Positions 36,621-43,803 of a DNA stretch of 64,000 nucleotides are shown piece by piece. Under the pieces are notes generated by a model. The model saw nothing but the letters and a program-made list of their open reading frames with translations, had not been told where the DNA came from and made no database searches. Numbering within the stretch: position 1 is the stretch's first letter; each line of letters opens with the position of its first letter. Position numbers and translations under genes: made by a program. The stretch spans positions 62,001 through 126,000 of the forward strand of contig CANARN010000001.1 of NCBI GenBank assembly GCA_947364045.1, given 5' to 3'. The stretch comes from an uncultured Clostridia bacterium. Lineage in GTDB: Bacteria > Bacillota > Clostridia > Oscillospirales > Acutalibacteraceae.

Positions 36621-37444
36621 ATCAGCACGCCTCCTTCATCATCACTGTCGGTGAAATAGCCGAGAACTCCGAGGCAGATTAAAATCATTACCATTAAAAG
36701 AAGTGAGAGCGCTGCGCCGAGGTTATAGTTGTTTGCAGTTTGAAACTGACCCTCAATAACGTCGCCGATAAGGTTAATTTGACCGCCGCCAAGCTTTTGA
36801 GTAATGTAAAATGTGCTGACTGACGGAACGAAAACCATTGTTATTCCGCTTACAACTCCCGGAACAGAGAGCGGAACGATAACCTTTCTTATACAGTGCA
36901 GCTTGCCGCAGCCTAAATCCTGAGCCGCCTCCATAAGAGAATTATCCATTTTTGTCATAACGGTGTAAATCGGCAAAATCATATACGGCAGGAAATTGTA
37001 AACCATACCGAGTATTACTGCGCCAGGGGTATTGAGCATAGTAATCGGCTCTATACCGAAAAGACCTAAAAATGAGTTTATAACGCCTGACTCGCCTAAA
37101 ATTGTCATCCATGAATATGTACGGATAAGAAAGCTCATCCACATCGGCAGCATAACGAGCATTACTGCCGTTCTTTGAAAAGAAGCGCCCGTACGTGCCA
37201 GAAAATATGCAAACGGATAAGCAATTAAAAGACAGATAAGCGTGGCGACAGCGCCGTACCCTACCGAGAGGATAAAGGTGCTTAAATAATCGCCGATGCC
37301 TTTAACATTGTCAAAGGTAAAAGCGCCTGTTCGGTCGGTAAACGCATAGTAAATTACCATTATGAGCGGCGCAATAACGAAAATTACCGACCAGAGAATG
37401 TACGGCGCATTAATAAGTTTTGTAAGGAGTGGAGAACGTTTCAT
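36617..37444 (-). CDS. potB: Polyamine ABC transporter permease PotB
   Basis: Second permease of the importer, 275 residues with six hydrophobic segments and the EAA motif MEAAQDLGCGKLHCIRKVI (near residue 180). PotB and PotC are equal in length but clearly diverged. Its ATG overlaps the last base of the potA stop codon. Confidence 0.93.
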   Translation of the reverse strand: MKRSPLLTKLINAPYILWSVIFVIAPLIMVIYYAFTDRTGAFTFDNVKGIGDYLSTFILSVGYGAVATLICLLIAYPFAYFLARTGASFQRTAVMLVMLPMWMSFLIRTYSWMTILGESGVINSFLGLFGIEPITMLNTPGAVILGMVYNFLPYMILPIYTVMTKMDNSLMEAAQDLGCGKLHCIRKVIVPLSVPGVVSGITMVFVPSVSTFYITQKLGGGQINLIGDVIEGQFQTANNYNLGAALSLLLMVMILICLGVLGYFTDSDDEGGVLI

Positions 37445-38574
37445 TACTCGCCCTCCTCCTCAACTGTCGGGTCGGAAAGCTCGTCAAACTCGTCGCTGAA
37501 TGAGCTGTAATCGCCGTAAAGACCCGAATATTCGGATTTTTTCATAATGTGAATTTCGTCGGGCTTAACAGAAATGCCGATTCTGTCGCCGACCTCTGAT
37601 TTATCCGTTGTCTGAATCATCCACTTAAAGCCGTTAATATCAACAATTATTTCGTAATGAACGCCCTTAAAGGTTACGGACGTAACCTCACCTGTGAGCA
37701 TTCCCTCGCTTTCGGGAACAATGTCCACGTCCTCAGGGCGCACTACAACGTCAACCGGCTCGTTCTGTTTAAAGCCTTTATCAACGCATTTAAAGCGCAT
37801 ACCCTCAAATTCAACATTGAAATCCTCACGCATAATTCCGTCAAGAATATTGCTTTCGCCGATAAAATCTGCAACGAATGCATTTTTCGGTTCATTGTAA
37901 ATATCAGTAGGCGTACCGATATGCTGAATTTCACCGTTGTTCATAACAACAATTGTGTCAGACATTGAAAGCGCTTCCTCTTGGTCGTGCGTAACATAAA
38001 TAAAGGTTATGCCCAGCTTCTGCTGAATGTTTTTAAGCTCAACCTGCATATCCTTACGAAGCTTTAAGTCCAAAGCTCCCAAAGGTTCGTCAAGCAAAAC
38101 AACTCTCGGGTTAACTGCCAATGCTCTTGCAATAGCAACTCTTTGCTGCTGACCGCCCGAAAGAGAATTGATATTTCTTGAGCCGAAGCCTTTAAGGTTT
38201 ACAAGCTCTAACATCTCACGAACCTTTGCCTGAATATCCTTTTCCTTCATCTTTTTAAGGCGCAGACCGAAAGCTATGTTTTCATATACATTCAGATACG
38301 GAAACAACGCATAACGCTGAAAAATGGTGTTAACCTGCCTTTTGTAAGGGGGAACACCATTGATATTTTTACCCTCAAAAATCACATCGCCTGTGTCCTG
38401 ATTCAAAAAACCTGCAATAATCCTTAAAGTAGTGGTTTTACCGCACCCCGAAGGACCGAGCAGTGTCACGAATTCACCGTCGTGAATCTGAAGGCTAATA
38501 TTATTTAAAATTTTCTGTCCGTCAAAGCTGACGCTTATGTTCTGCAAATCAATAATAACAGGATTGTTTTTCAA
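37444..38574 (-). CDS. potA: Polyamine ABC transporter ATPase PotA
   Basis: Energy-coupling ATPase with Walker [10 protein letters not shown] near residue 38, the signature [15 protein letters not shown], Walker [13 protein letters not shown] and a switch His in [11 protein letters not shown]-terminal TOBE-type regulatory domain (from about residue 235) is present. The start is TTG with AAAGGGG upstream. The promoter at 38664-38692 drives the four-gene pot operon. Confidence 0.95.
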   Translation of the reverse strand: MKNNPVIIDLQNISVSFDGQKILNNISLQIHDGEFVTLLGPSGCGKTTTLRIIAGFLNQDTGDVIFEGKNINGVPPYKRQVNTIFQRYALFPYLNVYENIAFGLRLKKMKEKDIQAKVREMLELVNLKGFGSRNINSLSGGQQQRVAIARALAVNPRVVLLDEPLGALDLKLRKDMQVELKNIQQKLGITFIYVTHDQEEALSMSDTIVVMNNGEIQHIGTPTDIYNEPKNAFVADFIGESNILDGIMREDFNVEFEGMRFKCVDKGFKQNEPVDVVVRPEDVDIVPESEGMLTGEVTSVTFKGVHYEIIVDINGFKWMIQTTDKSEVGDRIGISVKPDEIHIMKKSEYSGLYGDYSSFSDEFDELSDPTVEEEGE

Positions 38575-38663
38575 TTAGCAGCCCCTTTCCAACCGATAGA
38601 TATAGTCAGGCTTCGGGGCAGATTTTTTCTCTTTGAATCCCCAGCCCTATTTGGTATGAGATA

Positions 38664-38692
38664 AATATAAATTAAAACCGTCAAAATGTCAA
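38664..38692 (-). promoter_or_regulatory. Promoter of the potABCD operon
   Basis: On the minus strand TTGACA (38692-38687), 17-base spacer, TATATT (38669-38664). Just upstream, TGTCAA and TTGACA (38699-38715) form an inverted repeat that could be an operator or a second -35. Confidence 0.75.
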
Positions 38693-38793
38693 GAAAATTG
38701 TCAATTTTTTTGACACACAATTCTCTTCTGTGTTCCTGATGCTCTGATTCTGAACATCAGTGTATAATAATTCGCCTGTCCGAATTGAACAGA

Positions 38794-39036
38794 TTATGAT
38801 TCAACTCTGTGTGCAGTGATAATTGTATAGCTGTGTGCGTTCACGGTTATTTTGTAACTGCCTACAGTTACATACCAATTTTTCCCGATTCTCTCAATTT
38901 TAGCAGCTTTGTCCAAAATCTGCACCCTGCTCCATTGGACAACATCATCTGTTTCAATTAGGCAGTTCCTTTTTATTCGCTCCACGCCCATTTCTGTTGT
39001 ATGAAGTTTATCAAGGTTTTTGATTAAATCATTCAT
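38794..39036 (-). CDS. DUF3781 family protein
   Basis: An 80-residue protein beginning MNDLIKNLDKLHTTEMGVER. It matches my recollection of the DUF3781 pattern (LHTTExGxxRIKRN, then WSRVQILD, GKNWYVTVGSYKITVNAHSYTIITAH in parts). The function is unknown. It has an AAGGTGAT ribosome binding site and stands alone between the pot operon and the GDPD-like gene. Confidence 0.75.
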   Translation of the reverse strand: MNDLIKNLDKLHTTEMGVERIKRNCLIETDDVVQWSRVQILDKAAKIERIGKNWYVTVGSYKITVNAHSYTIITAHRVES

Positions 39037-39115
39037 TTTTATATCACCTTATGTATATTCATCCATCGCGTTTCACCGGGAACACGATGCAGAATTGGGA
39101 CTTTTTTTATTCATT

Positions 39116-39886
39116 TCACTTGTAGGATTTTCCCAAAAGTCCGCAAAGCTCTTCAGGATGCTTTGTAGTAATATTGTCAGGACGCAGCTTCAGCGTTCGG
39201 GCAAGCTCGTATTTACTGTTTACGGTCCATAATGACACCAGCAGTCCTTCGTTGTGAAAGGCTTTCACAAGCTGCTTGGACGCGCTTTTATAATGTATGT
39301 TTATACCGACCGCTCCGCAGTTTTTCACAATTTCAATAAGGTGCGAAAGGTAAGCCATATCCGCGCTTCCTTTTCGATTTACGGAATAGTTAAGGAAAAA
39401 AGGGATTTGAGGGCAAAGCCGTTCAACTGCCGCAACATCCTTTGCAAATATTCCCGTAAAGAAAATCTGTTCCGTTACGCCGTACTTTTCGGCTGCTTCT
39501 GCGACGGCGTTGAGATTTGATGTGGATTTCACGTCTACATTTGCCTTAACGCTTTTATGCCCGGACAAAAATTCAAACGCGTCAGATAGCGGGACTGCGC
39601 TGAGCGACGGCTCGTTGTGAGAGAGAACAGGTTCACCGTTTTTATTGAAATTTAAGTCAAATTCAATAATATCAGCTCCGGCATTTACACCGTTTTCCAT
39701 AGAGTCAACCGTGTTAGGCTCTGTTCCGCCGCAGCCTGTATGCGCTGTTACGGTGAATTTTTCAGGCATCGCGGGAGGATGCTTTTTAACGGAAGCAATC
39801 CGAACGGCGCGCAAAACTGCTTCGGCAGCTGCAAGCAAAACCGCTGAAATGCAGAGTAATATTAAAATAGCAAAAATCTCGTCCAC
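39116..39886 (-). CDS. Glycerophosphodiester phosphodiesterase-like protein with altered active site
   Basis: About 256 residues: an N-terminal hydrophobic anchor (about 4-27) followed by a GDPD TIM barrel. The family pattern HR...ExD...HD is only partly kept. It reads His49-Thr50, Glu75/Asp77 (EFD) and His90-Asn91, so the arginine and the second aspartate are replaced. The rest of the fold (PNTVDSMENGV, SLWTVNS) is normal. It may hydrolyse a different substrate or be weakly active. The start is GTG 39886, six bases after GGAGGT. It follows the lipid kinase gene by 21 bases. Confidence 0.82.
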   Translation of the reverse strand: MDEIFAILILLCISAVLLAAAEAVLRAVRIASVKKHPPAMPEKFTVTAHTGCGGTEPNTVDSMENGVNAGADIIEFDLNFNKNGEPVLSHNEPSLSAVPLSDAFEFLSGHKSVKANVDVKSTSNLNAVAEAAEKYGVTEQIFFTGIFAKDVAAVERLCPQIPFFLNYSVNRKGSADMAYLSHLIEIVKNCGAVGINIHYKSASKQLVKAFHNEGLLVSLWTVNSKYELARTLKLRPDNITTKHPEELCGLLGKSYK

Positions 39887-39907
39887 TCTCGCACCTCCGC
39901 ACAAATA

Positions 39908-40834
39908 TTATTTGCAGAACAAATCGTTTTCCTCTGAGAAAAGCTCAATTCCTTTATATGAAATTGAAAAGTCAACGTCAACGGGACTTCCGCCGAATTC
40001 TCCGTCAAGCGACCATTCAGTCGGCTTTTCAAAATGTATTTTAAGATTTCGTGTGTGTAAAAACAAAATCTGCTCGCCGTCGTAATTGTGCTTCATAACC
40101 TTGCCGAGCAGCTTAAAGCCGTCGGGAATACCTTTTACACGGCGTACAAGCAGTAATTCGAATTTTCCGTCATTAAGCTTTACGTCTGAGCGGTCAAAGG
40201 TAATAAGCCCCGCAACAGAGGTTGAATTTGAAATTGCGCCGAAGCTGAAATCGTCTTCAATTACGCCGTCATCATACTCAATTCTTGCGTGAACGGGCTT
40301 AATGCCGTCAAAAAGAGTTTTCGGGTGGAAAACAAACGGGTTAATGTAATATGCCGCTTTTCCGAGTACATTTTTCATTTTCTGCGGAGTTGTGTATGAA
40401 AAAGAGCTTCCTACGCCGAATGAAGCGACATAGCAAAAATGCCTGTCATTGAAATTGCCTATATCATATGTATTGCGCTTGTCAGACATTATAAGCTCAA
40501 CTGCCGAGCGGATGTCAGAGGGGATGCCGAGCGTTGTTGCAAGGTCGCAGGTTGAGCCTGTGGGGATATAGCCTATCGGTCTTCTTTCTGGAAGAAGCAT
40601 AACTCCGTTTATTGTTTCGTTAAGCGTTCCGTCACCGCCGCAGCAGAGAATTACGTCGTAATTCATTCCGTATTCCTTTGCAAATTCGGTAGCGTCGCCG
40701 CCCTTGGTTGTTGTTTTTATATCAAAATCATAGCCGAGGGTTGAAAGCACATCTACAATGTCAAATGTACCCTTTTGTGACTTAGTACGCCCTGCAGCAG
40801 GGTTAATAATAGCAAGTATTTTTTTATTTTCCAA
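39908..40834 (-). CDS. Diacylglycerol kinase-type lipid kinase
   Basis: A 308-residue DAGK_cat protein of the YegS/BmrU/DgkB group. It shows IINPAAGRTKSQKG near residue 9, the nucleotide loop CCGGDGTLNETINGV and GYIPTGSTCDLATTLGIP. The product is probably a phosphorylated lipid used in phospholipid or teichoic-acid recycling, which fits the adjacent GDPD-like gene. The start is TTG with AAAGGAGG upstream. Confidence 0.88.
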   Translation of the reverse strand: MENKKILAIINPAAGRTKSQKGTFDIVDVLSTLGYDFDIKTTTKGGDATEFAKEYGMNYDVILCCGGDGTLNETINGVMLLPERRPIGYIPTGSTCDLATTLGIPSDIRSAVELIMSDKRNTYDIGNFNDRHFCYVASFGVGSSFSYTTPQKMKNVLGKAAYYINPFVFHPKTLFDGIKPVHARIEYDDGVIEDDFSFGAISNSTSVAGLITFDRSDVKLNDGKFELLLVRRVKGIPDGFKLLGKVMKHNYDGEQILFLHTRNLKIHFEKPTEWSLDGEFGGSPVDVDFSISYKGIELFSEENDLFCK

Positions 40835-40921
40835 TTACAAAAATCCTCCTTTTTTCAAATCACGGCAAAAAAATCTTCATATTATTGCCAATGATATTTC
40901 CTATTTTAACCTTTATCGGCG

Positions 40922-40967
40922 CATAAATCAAGAACTTTTTTGAACACAGTCTCTCGCTTGATTTATG
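40922..40967. promoter_or_regulatory. Inverted repeat at the ECF S-component promoter
   Basis: CATAAATCAAG (40922-40932) and CTTGATTTATG (40957-40967), 11-bp perfect arms around 24 bases. The right arm contains the -35 box, suggesting an operator. Confidence 0.55.
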
Positions 40968-40986
40968 TATGTGTTTATGATAAAAT
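40958..40986 (+). promoter_or_regulatory. Promoter of the ECF S-component-like gene
   Basis: TTGATT (40958-40963), 17-base spacer, TAAAAT (40981-40986), 29 bases before the ATG. GGGAG at about 41002 serves as ribosome binding site. Confidence 0.65.
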
Positions 40987-41014
40987 TCACTTACAGTTAT
41001 TCGGGAGATTAAAG

Positions 41015-41545
41015 ATGAAAAAGATAAAATTTGAAAAGCTTGCCGACATAATCATATTTGCAATGCTCGGCACAATAATGTTTATTTCAAAAATCCTGAT
41101 GGAAGCGCTTCCCAACATTCATTTTGTCGGAATGCTTACCGTGGTTTATACAATAGTATACAGAAAAAAAGCGCTTATTCCCATTTGTGTTTATGTTTTT
41201 CTCAACGGTCTTTATGCCGGCTTTTCGCCGTGGTGGGTGCCTTATCTTTACGTTTGGACAATTCTTTGGGCAGTGACAATGCTGTTGCCGAAAAATATGA
41301 GCAAAAAAACAGCCGTTCCCGTTTATGCATTTGTCTGCGCTCTTCACGGGCTTTTGTTCGGCACGCTTTACGCTCCTGCGCAGGCGCTGATGTTCGGGCT
41401 TGATTTCAGGGCTATGGTAGCGTGGATAATCGCAGGGCTTCCCTTTGATTTAATACACGCCGCGGGAAACCTCGCCGCAGGATTTTTGATTGTTCCTCTC
41501 GCCGCGGCGCTGAAAAAAATTCACTCCCCGAAAACAGCGCAATGA
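41015..41545 (+). CDS. ECF transporter S-component-like membrane protein
   Basis: A 176-residue membrane protein with about five or six hydrophobic segments and short polar loops. Size and topology fit the substrate-binding S component of an energy-coupling-factor vitamin importer. Notable stretches are FISKILMEALPNIH, AGFSPWWVPYLYVWT and GLPFDLIHAAGN. It is convergent with, and shares a terminator with, the cobalamin-riboswitch operon, which makes a corrinoid the best guess for its substrate. No ECF ATPase or T component lies in the window; group II S components use a shared, unlinked energising module. ATG 41015 is preferred over upstream starts. Confidence 0.7.
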   Translation: MKKIKFEKLADIIIFAMLGTIMFISKILMEALPNIHFVGMLTVVYTIVYRKKALIPICVYVFLNGLYAGFSPWWVPYLYVWTILWAVTMLLPKNMSKKTAVPVYAFVCALHGLLFGTLYAPAQALMFGLDFRAMVAWIIAGLPFDLIHAAGNLAAGFLIVPLAAALKKIHSPKTAQ

Positions 41546-41555
41546 CAAAAAATAA

Positions 41556-41583
41556 CTCCCGACGAAAAATCGGGAGCTATTTT
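41556..41583. terminator. Bidirectional terminator
   Basis: CTCCCGA (41556-41562) and TCGGGAG (41570-41576), followed by CTATTTTTTA and preceded by an A-rich run. It separates the convergent S-component and toroid genes. Confidence 0.8.
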
Positions 41584-42717
41584 TTATCTGTTATTTGTTA
41601 TTTTTTTCTTAAACGCTGTTGTCATTGCAACAGCGCCGAGGGATATTACCGCAACTGATAATACCGAATTTTTTCCGTCCGTATTGGGAATATCGGGATT
41701 TTTGTCCAATACGCTGTTGTTTTTATCGGTACTCGGCTTATTAACAACGGGCTTGTCGGGAGCTTCGTCAGGCTTTGTTGTATCATCGGGAGTATTCGGA
41801 GCTTCAGTCGGTAAAATGCTGTAAAATGCCGTAAGTCCCTTTAATGCGTCAGCAGCTGAATAAGGACTTTCTTCGCCTTCATATTTAAAGCTGCCTGCCG
41901 TTTGACCCTTGAAGGTCAAAAGCTCGCTGTAAATGTCCGAAAGCTCGGAAATGTTATCGGTTACGGTGCCTTTATAACCGTAATATGCACATTTTGCCAT
42001 TAAAGCAAGTCCCGTTGAGTTAACATTTGCCGCCGTACCGTACTCGGAATTATAGAAATACCCGCCCTCTGTTTTGTGTGTGTCAAGCATCTTTGCGGCG
42101 TCATCAATATAAGCGTCATAGCAGTCAAGTCCGCACTGCGAAATTGCTGAAAGGAACATTGCAGTGTTGTCACAGGCAAATCCCCAATAATTCATACCGC
42201 TGCCCATAGTATAATAGTTTTCAATAAAGCTGTCGCAAAGTGTCTTTACAAACTCTTCACTGCAATACTTTGCCGCAACGGGAATAACAATATTATAAAT
42301 ATACGGACCTGAAACCGCTGTATTTTCACATTTTTCAAAAAGCTCTGCAAGGTTTACCGACTCAATATCTGTGGGGTCGCCGCCCATAGTGTCGATAATG
42401 CCGATTACTGCGGCATATGAGGCAATATTTTCACCGTATGTTGTTATCAGCTTTCCGCCGTTGGCTTTAAGATTATCCTTTACGCTTTGAAGAAAAGCAG
42501 GGTAATATTCCTCGCCCTTTGTGCCGCTTTGAGCTATGTAATAATAGTCTACGGCGCTGTCGGCTGTGTAGCCTGAAATTCCGTCGGTAATGTAGCCAAT
42601 TGCGGCGTTAACTTCATTCAATACGCTTTCTTTGCTCGGAGCTTTGCCTGCAAATGCCGAAAGCGCAAAAGTCAGCGCAAGAATTACCGCCAAGCAGACG
42701 GTTAATGTTTTTTTCAT
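41584..42717 (-). CDS. Secreted alpha/alpha-toroid-like protein with sorting-signal-like tail
   Basis: A 377-residue exported protein. A signal peptide (1-23, ending AFAG) precedes a helical domain of about 280 residues. Its repeats (YWGFACDNTAMFLSAIS, ANVNSTGLALMAKCAYYG, SAADALKGLTAFYSI) resemble prenyltransferase/squalene-cyclase toroids, the fold of the large domain of intrinsic factor and transcobalamin. A Pro/Asp/Lys-rich linker leads to IPNTD, a hydrophobic helix and a Lys-rich end, a variant cell-wall sorting signal. It lies 30 bases downstream of the DUF4430 lipoprotein gene under a cobalamin riboswitch. I infer corrinoid capture at the surface. Confidence 0.65.
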   Translation of the reverse strand: MKKTLTVCLAVILALTFALSAFAGKAPSKESVLNEVNAAIGYITDGISGYTADSAVDYYYIAQSGTKGEEYYPAFLQSVKDNLKANGGKLITTYGENIASYAAVIGIIDTMGGDPTDIESVNLAELFEKCENTAVSGPYIYNIVIPVAAKYCSEEFVKTLCDSFIENYYTMGSGMNYWGFACDNTAMFLSAISQCGLDCYDAYIDDAAKMLDTHKTEGGYFYNSEYGTAANVNSTGLALMAKCAYYGYKGTVTDNISELSDIYSELLTFKGQTAGSFKYEGEESPYSAADALKGLTAFYSILPTEAPNTPDDTTKPDEAPDKPVVNKPSTDKNNSVLDKNPDIPNTDGKNSVLSVAVISLGAVAMTTAFKKKITNNR

Positions 42718-42747
42718 CTTAAAAATCTCCTTTGTTTTTTTGTTTTA

Positions 42748-43431
42748 TCAGCAAACGTAAGACAGAACCAAGCTGTCTCCGTTTTTGACTTTGTATTTAC
42801 TGATACTGACGCTCGGCGACTGTCCGTTAACGGTATAAATCCAGCCGCTTTGCACTCCGCAGTCCTTTTCTTCAATTCCGCCGATACCGACCACATAGAC
42901 CCCGCCGAATGACGAACTTTGCGCATTAAGAGCGATGCCGTTTTCTGCGCAGGCTTTTTTCAGCGCGTCAAAAGCGGTTTCTCCGTCATCAAGGTAAACC
43001 TTTACGGGAGAAAGGATTACTCCGTCGGCAGAAATTAAGCTTTCATCCTTTTTAAACTTATTTTTCTTGCTGAGTATTTGTTTACATTCAACCTGAACGG
43101 TGCAGACCGCTTTTGCAGGGGGCGCCGCTGTTGTTTCGGCTTCGTCAGGCTTCACCGCAGGCACTGTACCTGTTTCGGACTGCATCGGCGATTTTTTTGT
43201 TTCCGATTTTGCGTTGTCCGTCGGTTTGGGCTTGCTGCTCGGATTTGAAGTGCTTTGCGGTACATTTTCGCTCACGTTAAGAGAAGAACTTTCATTTTCC
43301 TGCTCCGGAGGGGCGTTGACATTTTCTGTTATGTCTGTATTCCTACTGTTTGTACTTTGAGGCGTTTTTCCGCATGCACAGAATGAAACGCATATAATAA
43401 AGGATAAAAAGAGTGCAATAATCTTTTTCAT
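42748..43431 (-). CDS. DUF4430 (transcobalamin C-terminal-like) lipoprotein under B12 control
   Basis: About 227 residues. The signal sequence ends SFCAC-GK, a slightly atypical lipobox. A Ser/Pro/Glu-rich tether (about 22-100) leads to a C-terminal DUF4430 domain of about 100 residues. Recognisable motifs are VYLDDGETAFDALKKACAENG (in parts), VVGIGGIEEKDCG, QSGWIYTVNGQSP and YKVKNGDSLVLSY. This is the small beta domain that completes the cobalamin site in transcobalamins. A longer in-frame start exists but lies within the riboswitch. ATG 43431 directly follows the riboswitch terminator, whose 3' arm also holds the only Shine-Dalgarno sequence. Confidence 0.85.
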   Translation of the reverse strand: MKKIIALFLSFIICVSFCACGKTPQSTNSRNTDITENVNAPPEQENESSSLNVSENVPQSTSNPSSKPKPTDNAKSETKKSPMQSETGTVPAVKPDEAETTAAPPAKAVCTVQVECKQILSKKNKFKKDESLISADGVILSPVKVYLDDGETAFDALKKACAENGIALNAQSSSFGGVYVVGIGGIEEKDCGVQSGWIYTVNGQSPSVSISKYKVKNGDSLVLSYVC

Positions 43432-43433
43432 AA

Positions 43434-43462
43434 ACAAAAAACCTCTGCTTTCGGGCAGAGGT
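43434..43462 (-). terminator. Riboswitch terminator overlapping the ribosome binding site
   Basis: On the minus strand ACCTCTGC, loop CCGAAA, GCAGAGGT, then T6. The AGAGG of its 3' arm is the ribosome binding site for the gene starting at 43431. GGGCAAAG (complement of 43495-43502) can compete as antiterminator. Confidence 0.8.
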
Positions 43463-43521
43463 GTAGTGTAAAAAGTAAATACTTTTAACTCTCCCTTTGC
43501 CCAAGAGTTTAATAAAATACA

Positions 43522-43707
43522 GATACTTACGGCAGGTCTCCCGACTTGAGATAAAAGCTGATAAATTTCAGCGTATGAACGCGCCTTCTCAAGCTGAAAG
43601 CTCAATGGCTGTTGCGCTCAATTCATCTGATACGGTAATGGCGGTTGCTCAGGATTCTGACCTGATTCCCTTTTGATTTCGGCTTCCCGAAAACCGTTAA
43701 GTATATA
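43522..43707 (-). ncRNA. Cobalamin riboswitch
   Basis: The minus strand carries the class hallmarks: a GGGAATCAGGTCAGAATCCTG block, a GCAACCGCC segment, and AAGTCGGGAGACCTGCCG near the 3' end. The closing helix TACTTAACGG/CCGTAAGTA is formed. It lies between a consensus promoter and an intrinsic terminator, so adenosyl- or methylcobalamin binding should stop transcription of the two surface-protein genes. Confidence 0.92.
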
Positions 43708-43720
43708 TTCAATTGCAATT

Positions 43721-43749
43721 ATTCTATCGCAAAACCTTAAAAATGTCAA
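43721..43749 (-). promoter_or_regulatory. Promoter of the cobalamin-riboswitch operon
   Basis: On the minus strand TTGACA (43749-43744), 17-base spacer, TAGAAT (43726-43721). The predicted start lies about seven bases before the riboswitch closing helix. Confidence 0.8.
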
Positions 43750-43756
43750 TCCTATA

Positions 43757-43780
43757 AAAATACCCGTGATATACACGGGC
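43757..43780 (-). terminator. Terminator of the dockerin lipase gene
   Basis: On the minus strand CCCGTG, short loop, CACGGG followed by TATTTTTA, about 24 bases after the stop codon. It insulates the following riboswitch operon. Confidence 0.7.
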
Positions 43781-43803
43781 ATTTAATTTATTTTATAATA
43801 TTT

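Noticed and set aside
43432..43605. Longer N-terminus for the DUF4430 protein
   Set aside because: The extra 58 codons lie in the cobalamin riboswitch and terminator; the signal peptide starts at 43431.
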